Position numbers and translations under genes: made by a program. From contig DCNF01000074.1 of the NCBI GenBank assembly GCA_002322035.1, forward strand, positions 2,158 through 20,668: DNA of 18,511 nt, given 5' to 3'. Source of the stretch: Geobacter sp. UBA1603. Lineage in GTDB: Bacteria; Desulfobacterota; Desulfuromonadia; Geobacterales; Pseudopelobacteraceae. The notes beneath the pieces are model-generated. The model saw nothing but the letters and a program-made list of their open reading frames with translations, was not told the DNA's origin and did not search any database. How positions within the stretch are numbered: the first letter of the stretch is position 1; each line of letters begins with the position of its first letter. This document shows positions 8,091-15,801 of this stretch, piece by piece.

Positions 8091-10703
8091 ATGACAGAAC
8101 AGACCCCGATGATGCGACAATATTGTGAGATCAAATCGGCCCATTCCGATGCGATCCTCTTCTTCCGCATGGGGGATTTTTATGAGATGTTCCTGGACGA
8201 TGCCCTGACCGCCTCCCGCATTCTCGACATCGCCCTCACCTCCCGCAACAAAGGGGGGACAGACGAAATCCCCTTCTGCGGTGTCCCCTTCCACTCTGCG
8301 GCCCCCTACATCGCCAAACTGATCGAAGCAGGCCACAAGGTGGCGGTCTGCGAGCAGGTGGAGGACCCCAGGCAGGCCAAAGGGATCGTACGGCGCGAGG
8401 TGGTGCGGGTGGTAACGCCCGGGCTGCTGATCGAATCAGAGAGCCTTTCCCCCGACGAAAACAATTTCCTGCTGGCACTGCAAAGGGGGGGCGGTGAACA
8501 GTGGGGATTCGCCTGGCTCGACGTCTCCACTGGCGAGTTCCGGGTCACCGAGGTAAGCGGCATTCCGGCTCTGCTCGCGGAAGCGGCCGGGATAAGCCCC
8601 CGCGAGGTACTGCTTTCCGCTGAGCTGGACATGGAAGCGCTCCCGGCTGACCTGAAAATCTTTCTGGGAGAACGGATCCTCTCGCGAACTCCCGGTTGGG
8701 TGCATGAGAAGGATTATACCTCCGGGCTCCTCTGCAGCCAATTCGGCGTCGCATCTATCGAGGCACTGGGGCTCGCCGGCCTGCCGTCCGGCCACATCGC
8801 AGCCGGAGTTGCTCTCTTCTATCTGCGGGAAAACCGCAAAAGCGCCCTTCCCCATCTGCGTGACATCCGGGTCTATCAGCGCACCGAGCACCTGGCCCTG
8901 GATGCCGCCACCCGCCGTAATCTGGAGATCACCGCCAGCATGGCCGAGGGCAAGAAGAGCGGCTCCCTGCTCGGCTGCCTGGATCGCACCGTCACCGCCA
9001 TGGGAGCCCGCCGCCTCAAACAGTGGCTCTCCTACCCGCTGGTGTCACTGGGGCCGATCCGCTGTCGTCTCGACGCAGTAGAGGAACTGGTCGAGGCTGC
9101 TGCCCTGCGGGAAGAGCTTGCCGGACGATTCAGGGAGATTGCCGACCTGGAGCGGCTGAACGGCCGCATCGGCATGGCTTCAGCTTCGGCCCGGGATATG
9201 CGCGCCCTGCACGACTCGCTGCAACAGCTTCCGCTTCTACTGGAACATCTGACAAAACTGTCTTCGGAGCTGGCACGGGAACTCCGTAACAGCATCGATC
9301 CGCTGGACGACCTGGCGGACCTGATCGGTCGCGGCATCGCCGCATCACCCCCGTTCTCACTGCGCGAAGGTGGCATCATCGCTCCCGGCTACAATGTCGA
9401 ACTGGACGAACTGCGTTCGATCAGCAGCGAAGGCAAGGGGTTCATCGCCCGACTGGAAGCCCAGGAAAAGGCCCGCACCGGGATTTCAACCCTCAAGATC
9501 CGCTACAACCGGGTCTTCGGCTATTCGATCGAAATCACCAAAAGCAACCTGGGGAGTGTGCCGGCCGATTACATCCGCCGCCAGACCCTGGCCAACGCCG
9601 AGCGTTTTATCACCGAGGAACTGAAGAACTATGAGGAGAAGGTGCTGGGGGCCGAGGAGCGGATCTGCGAGCTTGAATACTCTCTGTTCCAGGAGATTCG
9701 CGAGAGGGTCGCGGGAGAAGCTGAGCGGATCTGCCGTTCTGCCTCCGGCCTGGCGACGCTCGACGTGCTCTTGTCGCTGGCCACGGTGGCAGAAGAACGC
9801 GGGTACTGCAAACCGCTGGTGGATGAATCAGACGTGATCGACATCCGGGACGGCCGCCACCCGGTGATCGAATCAATGCGTCTTGCCGAACGTTTCGTCC
9901 CCAACGATACCCTGCTGGACAGCAGCGAAAACCAGATTCTGATGATCACCGGCCCCAACATGGCCGGTAAATCGACCTATATGCGCCAGGTGGCGCTCAT
10001 CGCGCTCATGGCCCAGGTCGGATCCTTTGTGCCGGCATCGGTGGCCCGGATCGGCATTGCGGACCGGATTTTCACCCGGGTCGGCGCTGGGGACAATCTG
10101 GCCCGTGGGCAGTCCACCTTCATGCTGGAGATGATGGAGGCGGCCAGCATCCTCAAGAACGCCACACCGAAAAGCCTGATCGTCATGGATGAAATCGGCC
10201 GGGGCACCTCCACCTTCGACGGGGTCTCGATCGCCTGGGCATGTGCCGAATACATCCACGACACCCCCACCTGCCGCAGCCGAACGCTCTTCGCCACCCA
10301 CTACCATGAACTGACCGAACTGGCGGTAACCCGCGAGCGGATCAAGAACTTCACCGTGGCGGTGCGGGAATGGAACGATCAGGTCATTTTCCTGCGCACC
10401 ATCATCCCTGGCGGAGCCTCCCACTCCTACGGCATCCAGGTTGCACGCCTGGCCGGTATGCCGCTCGATGTCATCGAACGGGCCAAAGAAATCCTGAAGA
10501 ACCTGGAGAACGGCGAATTTGAGGAAGGTGCTCCCCGCATCGCCAAAAGCAAGAAGGGCCCCAAAAAGGAGCCCTCCCCTCAATTTTCTCTTTTTGAGAC
10601 CCCGGAAGACCAGTTACGGATTCGACTAAATCGGATCAACATCGCCACCCTCACCCCCCTGGAGGCGCTCAACCTGCTTGATGAACTGAAGCGGATGGCC
10701 TAA
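8091..10703 (+). CDS. mutS: DNA mismatch repair protein MutS
   Basis: MutS recognises base mismatches and small loops in DNA and starts MutL-dependent repair. The 870-residue protein is full length. The N-terminal mismatch-binding domain has [11 protein letters not shown] with the Phe-x-Glu pair Phe30 and Glu32 that contacts the mispair. The core and clamp domains follow, including [16 protein letters not shown] and the [18 protein letters not shown] segment. The ATPase has Walker [10 protein letters not shown] (621-629), Walker B/D-loop [12 protein letters not shown] (700-711), and [11 protein letters not shown]. The C-terminus ends with a short helical tail ([14 protein letters not shown]). 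I chose the ATG at 8091 because [11 protein letters not shown] fits the usual MutS N-terminus. An ATG at 8046, with AAAAGG five bases upstream, would add 15 residues and may be used. It is divergent from the hybrid kinase and converges on the YdjY-like gene. Confidence 0.97.
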   Translation: MTEQTPMMRQYCEIKSAHSDAILFFRMGDFYEMFLDDALTASRILDIALTSRNKGGTDEIPFCGVPFHSAAPYIAKLIEAGHKVAVCEQVEDPRQAKGIVRREVVRVVTPGLLIESESLSPDENNFLLALQRGGGEQWGFAWLDVSTGEFRVTEVSGIPALLAEAAGISPREVLLSAELDMEALPADLKIFLGERILSRTPGWVHEKDYTSGLLCSQFGVASIEALGLAGLPSGHIAAGVALFYLRENRKSALPHLRDIRVYQRTEHLALDAATRRNLEITASMAEGKKSGSLLGCLDRTVTAMGARRLKQWLSYPLVSLGPIRCRLDAVEELVEAAALREELAGRFREIADLERLNGRIGMASASARDMRALHDSLQQLPLLLEHLTKLSSELARELRNSIDPLDDLADLIGRGIAASPPFSLREGGIIAPGYNVELDELRSISSEGKGFIARLEAQEKARTGISTLKIRYNRVFGYSIEITKSNLGSVPADYIRRQTLANAERFITEELKNYEEKVLGAEERICELEYSLFQEIRERVAGEAERICRSASGLATLDVLLSLATVAEERGYCKPLVDESDVIDIRDGRHPVIESMRLAERFVPNDTLLDSSENQILMITGPNMAGKSTYMRQVALIALMAQVGSFVPASVARIGIADRIFTRVGAGDNLARGQSTFMLEMMEAASILKNATPKSLIVMDEIGRGTSTFDGVSIAWACAEYIHDTPTCRSRTLFATHYHELTELAVTRERIKNFTVAVREWNDQVIFLRTIIPGGASHSYGIQVARLAGMPLDVIERAKEILKNLENGEFEEGAPRIAKSKKGPKKEPSPQFSLFETPEDQLRIRLNRINIATLTPLEALNLLDELKRMA

Positions 10704-10751
10704 CAACACTGTCAGTACCAGAAACTGTTACGGTGCGGCAACCAGGTCGCA

Positions 10752-11489
10752 CTATCTCCCGTAATACGATTTGATGACGATCTCGGCTTTTGTACCGGCC
10801 GGCGGCATTTTGTTCCAATCAAAACGGAAGTAGTTCTTCGTTTCTTTCAGCGGCAGCGCATTGTCGGCAATGATTCCGCCATTGCACCCGGAGGGGCAGA
10901 CAATGCAGCCGGAGGCGAAATTGATTGCTTCAGCGGTACCATGGTAGACAAAATGGGGGGTATAAGGCTTGATGACGTCCTTGCCTTCCACCGTAATTTT
11001 TTCCTCGATCAACTCCTCAAGCGGCACATCAGCCACTTTGCCATCCTTCTTCCAGCGCACGGAAATCAGCAGTGGATCACCATCCAGATAATCATCTTTT
11101 TGTGTTGTGGCCTTAAGTCCTGAGCGCTGTTTGACCTCCGTCATCGGGATTTGCCGGCGGGACTTGATACCGACTGATTTGATTGCCTTGTCAATCTCCG
11201 TCCGGTTCACCTCTGTCGAGAAGATGAAAAATGGAGCCATTTTGCCGTCCTTGCTGCCAAAAAAAGCCTGAAAACGACGTCCCCAATCACAGACTGACGG
11301 CTGTGAGCAGTCTTTAAGCACCGTTGCGGTAATACGGACCTCCCGGGCCTGTGGATCGGTCGTCAGGGTGTCAGTGCCGGCCTTGACGATTGTTGCAGCG
11401 GCCGGTTTCTGCTTGGCCGCTGCGGCCGGTTTGGTTAACGGAATACAGAGTGCGGTCAGCAGTACGATGGTAATAGACAGTTTCTTCAT
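10752..11489 (-). CDS. Exported YdjY-like protein with Cys-x2-Cys-x3-Cys motif
   Basis: 245 residues with a signal peptide (about 1-25, MKKLSITIVLLTALCIPLTKP, then AAAAK), so the protein is probably periplasmic. The body resembles the YdjY family in layout: EVRITATVLKDC (50-61), a beta strand MAPFFIFSTEV (84-94), EIDKAIKSVGIKS (98-110), LLISVRWKKDGKVADVPLEE (140-159) and PHFVYHGTAE (178-187). This is recognition by pattern, not alignment. It has Cys61 and Cys67 plus CIVCPSGC (Cys195, Cys198, Cys202), which suggests a metal site, disulfide or sulfur carrier. The ATG at 11489 has a ribosome site (AAAGGGGGG) and lies 14 nt past the upstream gene's stop codon, so it is co-transcribed. The longer open frame overlaps that gene and is not used. 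Its role is unknown; E. coli ydjY sits between the TVP38 genes ydjX and ydjZ. Confidence 0.8.
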   Translation of the reverse strand: MKKLSITIVLLTALCIPLTKPAAAAKQKPAAATIVKAGTDTLTTDPQAREVRITATVLKDCSQPSVCDWGRRFQAFFGSKDGKMAPFFIFSTEVNRTEIDKAIKSVGIKSRRQIPMTEVKQRSGLKATTQKDDYLDGDPLLISVRWKKDGKVADVPLEELIEEKITVEGKDVIKPYTPHFVYHGTAEAINFASGCIVCPSGCNGGIIADNALPLKETKNYFRFDWNKMPPAGTKAEIVIKSYYGR

Positions 11490-11503
11490 GGGCCCCCCTT
11501 TGA

Positions 11504-13927
11504 TTATGGTGCTGCGAACGTGATCAGGATGCGAACAACCATCCCGGCTGTTATGAGTGCAAATGATCTCCCGAGCGGAATCCGGACCGCACCGACCCAG
11601 AGACCGCCGACCAGGAGCGGAACGGCCGGGATGGAGAGTAATGCCAGGGCAGACCAGCGGCACCATGCTGCCGCCGGCGTTAATGGTTCTTTCCCGCTGC
11701 GCAGGTTGAAAAGTGGCAGCAGATCGCCGAACAGCAGTCGGCCGCTGAAGGCGGCCAGGAAACAGATGGCCACACCAGATACAGTTGCCAGCAAAGCGCC
11801 ATGCAGGGTCCCGAATGCGGCCAGGAAAACCTGTTCGAGGTTCAGCGGCGAAAAGATCTGCACACCGTTCTGCACGGCCCGACTGACCAGAGCGATTCCG
11901 CTTGCCCTCAGGGGCGACATGGGACGCAGATACTCCACAAAGGCAGCCAGTTCGGCATCCCTGAAGCGGCTCATGATAAAGAGCAGGTTGAATTCAATCG
12001 TGTAGATGTAAGCGTCAACGGCCCAGAAAAATTTCTGGATCAGGAGATAGACCGTTGCGGATAAGGCCCCAAGGGCAGCAAGAATAATCGCCTTGATCCG
12101 CAGACTTCTTCCAAGGCTCCAGGGTACGCTCGGTTTCTCGGGACGACTCTGGTACCACTTCACCGCTTTGGGTGCCATGGAAACAGCCACAATCAGGGTG
12201 ATCCCAATGAAAAATTCCTTTGAAACCTTTCCCTTCAGCAGCCCCAGCAGCGAACTGGAAAAAGTGATAAAGGCGATCGTGCCGGGCAGCATGAAGATAA
12301 AGGTTGCCAGCGCGTAGTGTGTGAACGGGATTTTGGTCAATCCGAAGGCAAAATTAAGCAGATTAAAGGGAAACAGTGGTATCAGCCGGGTAAATGCCAC
12401 CGCTTTCCAGCCGTTGCGGGCAGTTTCGCTGTCCAGCGTGTTCCAACGGGAACCGACCAGACGGCGCTCAACCCAGTCACGGGCAGCGTAGCGGGCAATC
12501 AGGAAGGCCAGGCAGGCGCCCAGGGTGGCACCGATAATAGTATAAACCACTCCCCATACCGGACCGAACACCGTAGCTCCGGCCATACTGATCGGCAGAC
12601 CGGGCAGCATCAAGGCCGGTGCCACAGCGTAAAATGCAATATATACTAGAGGCGCTACAAGACCGAAACTGGCGAACAGAGCCCGAAGTTTTTCTGGATC
12701 AAGATACTGGCCGATGCCGCTGGTGCGCACAAGAAAAATGGTTCCTACCAGTGCCGCCAGGATGCAGAGCGGTTTTAGCACCCTTGATGCGGTAGCTCCC
12801 GCTGCGGTACGCTCTCTGGTGATCGCGGCGGGCACCAGATTTTTGAAGCGGGACTTTAGACGCAGCCGATTGAGATACGTTATCGGCCCCGATGACGGCT
12901 GTGGTGTCTTGCAGACAACATCGAGAATGTGCCTGACATCAAGCCGCTTCCCCAAGTGATTGGCACATCCGGCACAGTAGGTGATAACCCGCCGCCCATC
13001 GGCCTCCCGGATTCGCCGCTCTCCCCAACTGTCTGCCAGATCAGGTGCCAGTGCAGCGACCGTTCCCCCTTCACCGCAGCAGAGAGCTGTCCTGCGACTG
13101 TGGGCCATCTCTTCGATCTGGGAACCTGTCGAAGTCAACAGCCTGCGAACCGCATCCTGAGGGGCATCGGCTGTGCGGACAACACAGGGATCATGGATTG
13201 TAACCACCGTCGATTCAAGCTGGATATCCGCTTCAGTCGGAAACTCGGCCAGTTTTTCGTAAACGGTCTCCGTAACGAACTGTGTGCCGTACTCGCTAAA
13301 AACCTTGTAGCAGTTGGGACAGGCCACCAGGATTCGCTGCACTCCATGCTTTTCCAGCCAGTTCGCCATCTCATCAAACATCTGCCGGAAATAGTCTTGC
13401 CGGCCAAGGTCATGGGATGGCTTGGTGCAGCAGTCCATAACCAGTCCCAATGCCGGTATTGTTTTCTGCAGTCGCTCATACACCGCCATGGTTGCCACAG
13501 GCCGGGTACCAGGCAGGGCGCAACCGGGAAAGAATACCGTGCTGCAGCCATCCGGAAGGCCATACCAGCTGAAACGCCGCGAGGTGCCGGTACGCTCATA
13601 ACCAAGCAGCCCCCTGTGCTCCGGAAACACTCCGAAACCCCGATCAACGGCTTCTCGGCGCATCTCCAGAAAGAGAGCCTGCGGATCAAGCTTCTCCGGA
13701 CACACCGCACTGCAGAGACCGCAGAGGCTGCATTCAAAGCAGATGACGTTTTTTTTGGGGTCTTCGGGGTTGTAAGAACCGGCGATCTGGCGGGGTGAGC
13801 CATACAGCGTGAGAAAAGCGCACTCGCTGGCACATACGCCACAACCGGTACATCCGCCGCCCATGTCCTCGATCATAGTCGAAAGAGCCGGTCTCAACGG
13901 CCGGACTTCAGTCTGCGCATTGATCAT
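11504..13927 (-). CDS. Fusion of HdrD/GlpC-like iron-sulfur (CCG) module with two TVP38/VTT-like membrane domains
   Basis: 807 residues in one unbroken frame. The first 4Fe-4S motif is Cys26, 29, 32, 36. The second is Cys66, 69, 72, 76 followed by Pro, with an extra Cys63. Two CCG domains follow: Cys136...Cys166-Cys167...Cys203-x2-Cys206, and Cys248...Cys283-Cys284...Cys318-x2-Cys321. This is the HdrB/HdrD, GlpC and lactate-oxidase pattern that binds unusual iron-sulfur clusters or passes electrons to thiols. After a basic linker comes a TVP38/VTT (SNARE-associated, YdjX-like) membrane domain (about 385-590), with APALMLPGLPISMAGATVFG, then GATLGACLAFLIARYAARD, FTRLIPLFPFNLLNFAFGL and FMLPGTIAF. 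A second, weaker VTT-like membrane part (about 610-807, including AAFGTLHGALLATVSGVAICF) resembles YdjZ. The start at 13927 overlaps the upstream stop as ATGA and has GGGAAG upstream; an ATG at 13963 is less likely. It probably moves electrons at the inner membrane; the substrate is unknown. Confidence 0.88.
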   Translation of the reverse strand: MINAQTEVRPLRPALSTMIEDMGGGCTGCGVCASECAFLTLYGSPRQIAGSYNPEDPKKNVICFECSLCGLCSAVCPEKLDPQALFLEMRREAVDRGFGVFPEHRGLLGYERTGTSRRFSWYGLPDGCSTVFFPGCALPGTRPVATMAVYERLQKTIPALGLVMDCCTKPSHDLGRQDYFRQMFDEMANWLEKHGVQRILVACPNCYKVFSEYGTQFVTETVYEKLAEFPTEADIQLESTVVTIHDPCVVRTADAPQDAVRRLLTSTGSQIEEMAHSRRTALCCGEGGTVAALAPDLADSWGERRIREADGRRVITYCAGCANHLGKRLDVRHILDVVCKTPQPSSGPITYLNRLRLKSRFKNLVPAAITRERTAAGATASRVLKPLCILAALVGTIFLVRTSGIGQYLDPEKLRALFASFGLVAPLVYIAFYAVAPALMLPGLPISMAGATVFGPVWGVVYTIIGATLGACLAFLIARYAARDWVERRLVGSRWNTLDSETARNGWKAVAFTRLIPLFPFNLLNFAFGLTKIPFTHYALATFIFMLPGTIAFITFSSSLLGLLKGKVSKEFFIGITLIVAVSMAPKAVKWYQSRPEKPSVPWSLGRSLRIKAIILAALGALSATVYLLIQKFFWAVDAYIYTIEFNLLFIMSRFRDAELAAFVEYLRPMSPLRASGIALVSRAVQNGVQIFSPLNLEQVFLAAFGTLHGALLATVSGVAICFLAAFSGRLLFGDLLPLFNLRSGKEPLTPAAAWCRWSALALLSIPAVPLLVGGLWVGAVRIPLGRSFALITAGMVVRILITFAAP

Positions 13928-14349
13928 TGGACACTTCCCGAGAGGGATGCCGGTTTGCAACATTCACACGTGACATTTTTTACGGATGATTGTATGCCCC
14001 CCTCCAGCAGCATGATACGAGACCTGGCAATGCCGTGTGCAGCAAGCATTTCAGCTGCGCGGACAGCATCGGAACCGCCACGGCCACTCACGACAACCAC
14101 CCTGTCTTTTTGGGCGCGCAAACGCCTGGCGATTTTTTTGATCCGGCCGGAATTGTTGGCAGTGGCATAGGAACGCTCATAGCTATGTAGACGAAAATCA
14201 TCCAGGTTTTGGATATCAATGATTGCAAGAGACTGCCCGGTTTTAATCCATGAAGAAAGTTCAGTGTGGCATACCGTTGGGAAACTGGCGGCAGAAAGAA
14301 TGCGTGGCACCGAAAGCAAAAGAATCAACAGCACGATCAGGTTTTTCAC
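13924..14349 (-). CDS. Exported rhodanese-like protein without the catalytic Cys and with a C-terminal Cys-x-Cys-Cys tail
   Basis: 141 residues starting with GTG and a clear ribosome site (TAGGAG, 7-nt spacing). Residues 1-20 form a signal peptide. The mature part has rhodanese features: AIIDIQNLDDFRLHSYERS (42-60), RVVVVSGRGGSDAVRAAEML (83-102) and the closing RIMLLEGGIQ (111-120). In active rhodaneses a Cys begins the loop after the central strand; here that place is held by Ser88/Gly89, so classical sulfur transfer is unlikely at that site. The tail has CECC (Cys128, Cys130, Cys131) and there is also Cys27, which could bind metal or carry sulfur instead. It is the first gene of the operon, with a good promoter, and overlaps the Fe-S/VTT fusion gene by ATGA. 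E. coli ynjE, a rhodanese, is likewise in the ydjXYZ neighbourhood. Confidence 0.8.
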   Translation of the reverse strand: MKNLIVLLILLLSVPRILSAASFPTVCHTELSSWIKTGQSLAIIDIQNLDDFRLHSYERSYATANNSGRIKKIARRLRAQKDRVVVVSGRGGSDAVRAAEMLAAHGIARSRIMLLEGGIQSSVKNVTCECCKPASLSGSVQ

Positions 14350-14384
14350 AGAGCGGCTCCTACAGATGCATAAAGTGGTTATAA

Positions 14385-14413
14385 ATTCTACCGGTTCCGG
14401 GCAGCCCGGTCAA
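14385..14413 (-). promoter_or_regulatory. Sigma70-like promoter with palindromic operator candidate, for the rhodanese/Fe-S-VTT/YdjY operon
   Basis: On the minus strand TTGACC (14413-14408) and TAGAAT (14390-14385) stand exactly 17 bp apart, each one base from consensus. The transcript would start about 30 nt before the GTG start of the rhodanese-like gene. A perfect 13-bp palindrome, CCGGGC-A-GCCCGG (14397-14409), overlaps the -35 box and spacer, where a repressor would block polymerase. The palindrome is GC-rich and short, so regulation is an inference. Confidence 0.6.
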
Positions 14414-14523
14414 ATTGGTTTTATCGATCAAAACGGCATATTCAACAGCAATGGCCAATGATACCGGCCAGTGCTATCCGCTACGGCCTGCTGACCAGAT
14501 TTGCAAATGTTTTGTTACAGGCA

Positions 14524-14552
14524 TTGCGTAACGGGACGAATATCCGTATTAT
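14524..14552 (+). promoter_or_regulatory. Candidate promoter for the polyamine operon
   Basis: TTGCGT (14524-14529) and TATTAT (14547-14552) are 17 bp apart; the -10 matches five of six bases, the -35 only three. The predicted start is about 40 nt before the ATG at 14601, which has an AAGGAAGG ribosome site about 10 nt upstream. The rest of the 251-bp divergent gap (14350-14600) holds the leftward promoter and nothing else I recognise. Confidence 0.45.
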
Positions 14553-14600
14553 GTTTGACCGCAATCCGGCCATCATTTCTTCAAGGAAGGACAATTTCAT

Positions 14601-15797
14601 ATGAGCAACGTTCTTATCATCGGCGCCGGCGGCGTCGGCCAGGTCGTCGCCCACAAGTGCGCCCAGCGCCGTGACATCTTCAGCGAGATCACCCTTGCCT
14701 CCCGCACCAAAAGCAAGTGCGACGCCATCGCCGCCCAGTTGAACAACAGCATCAAGACTGCACAGGTCGATGCCGACAACGTGCCGGAACTGGTGACCCT
14801 GATCAGACAGGTGCAGCCGAAACTGGTCATCAATGTGGCACTTCCCTACCAGGACCTGCACATCATGGACGCCTGCCTGGAAACCGGCGTGGATTACCTC
14901 GACACCGCCAACTACGAACCGCTCGACACCGCCAAGTTCGAATACTCCTGGCAGTGGGCCTATCAGGAACGTTTCAAGGAAAAGGGGATCATGGCCCTGC
15001 TCGGCTCCGGTTTCGATCCGGGAGTGACTAACGTCTACACCGCCCTGGCCGCCAAGAAGTATCTTGACGTGGTGGAAGAGATCGACATCATCGACGCCAA
15101 CGCCGGTTCCCACGGCCAGCCCTTTGCCACCAACTTCAACCCGGAGATAAACATCCGCGAAGTGACCGCCACCTGCCGTCACTGGGAGAACGGTCGGTTC
15201 GTCGAGTCGCCAGCGCTCTCCACCAAACGGGTCTTCGACTTCCCCGAGGGGATCGGCCCCATGAACTGCTACCGCCTCTACCATGAGGAGATGGAGTCGA
15301 TCGTCAAGCATATCCCCACCATCAAAAAAGCTCAATTCTGGATGACCTTCTCCGACAACTACCTGAAGCACCTGGAGGTGCTGCAGAATGTCGGCATGAC
15401 CCGCATCGACGAGGTAGAGTACAACGGCCAGAAGATCGTGCCGATCCAGTTCCTCAAGGCCCTGCTCCCCGATCCGGGCAGCCTCGGGCCGCTGACGAAA
15501 GGCAAAACCTGCATCGGCGTCATCGCCCGCGGCACCAAGGACGGCCAGAAGAGACAGGTTTACATCTACAACATCTGCGACCACGAAGACTGCTACAAGG
15601 AGGTCCAGTCCCAGGCCATCAGCTACACCACCGGCGTGCCGGCCGTGGTCGGCGCCATCATGATGCTGACCGGCAAGTGGCATGCCCCCGGCGTCTGGAA
15701 CATGGAGCAGTTCGATCCGGAGGTATTCCTGAAAGAACTCGGGCCGATGGGACTGCCGACCGTCGTGGTAGACGGCGGGGAATGGCCGGAGCTGTAA
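14601..15797 (+). CDS. Carboxy(nor)spermidine dehydrogenase (saccharopine dehydrogenase family)
   Basis: 398 residues. The enzyme condenses aspartate semialdehyde with a diamine (putrescine or 1,3-diaminopropane) and reduces the Schiff base with NADPH to give carboxyspermidine or carboxynorspermidine. It is a cytoplasmic enzyme of the alternative polyamine route. The N-terminal Rossmann fold has GAGGVG (8-13), then INVALPYQD and ACLETGVDYLDTANYE, and LLGSGFDPGVTNVY, all typical of the saccharopine dehydrogenase-like carboxynorspermidine synthases. The central DANAGSHGQPFATNFNPEIN and C-terminal SYTTGVPAVVGAIMMLTG segments also fit. The start is supported by AAGGAAGG and the Rossmann strand MSNVLIIG. 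The downstream decarboxylase gene, 4 nt away, makes the assignment firmer than plain saccharopine dehydrogenase. Which diamine is used cannot be told from sequence; spermidine production is likely. Confidence 0.92.
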   Translation: MSNVLIIGAGGVGQVVAHKCAQRRDIFSEITLASRTKSKCDAIAAQLNNSIKTAQVDADNVPELVTLIRQVQPKLVINVALPYQDLHIMDACLETGVDYLDTANYEPLDTAKFEYSWQWAYQERFKEKGIMALLGSGFDPGVTNVYTALAAKKYLDVVEEIDIIDANAGSHGQPFATNFNPEINIREVTATCRHWENGRFVESPALSTKRVFDFPEGIGPMNCYRLYHEEMESIVKHIPTIKKAQFWMTFSDNYLKHLEVLQNVGMTRIDEVEYNGQKIVPIQFLKALLPDPGSLGPLTKGKTCIGVIARGTKDGQKRQVYIYNICDHEDCYKEVQSQAISYTTGVPAVVGAIMMLTGKWHAPGVWNMEQFDPEVFLKELGPMGLPTVVVDGGEWPEL

Positions 15798-15801
15798 TAC
15801 A

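Noticed and set aside
9873..10583. 236-codon minus-strand open frame opposite mutS
   Set aside because: It covers the MutS ATPase domain, whose Walker motifs are read on the plus strand.
11490..11666. Longer start for the YdjY-like protein
   Set aside because: It would overlap the membrane-domain coding region and destroy the signal peptide that begins at the well-placed ATG at 11489.
12929..13798. 289-codon plus-strand open frame opposite the Fe-S/VTT fusion gene
   Set aside because: It lies wholly inside the CCG-coding part, whose ordered cysteine motifs clearly mark the minus strand as coding.
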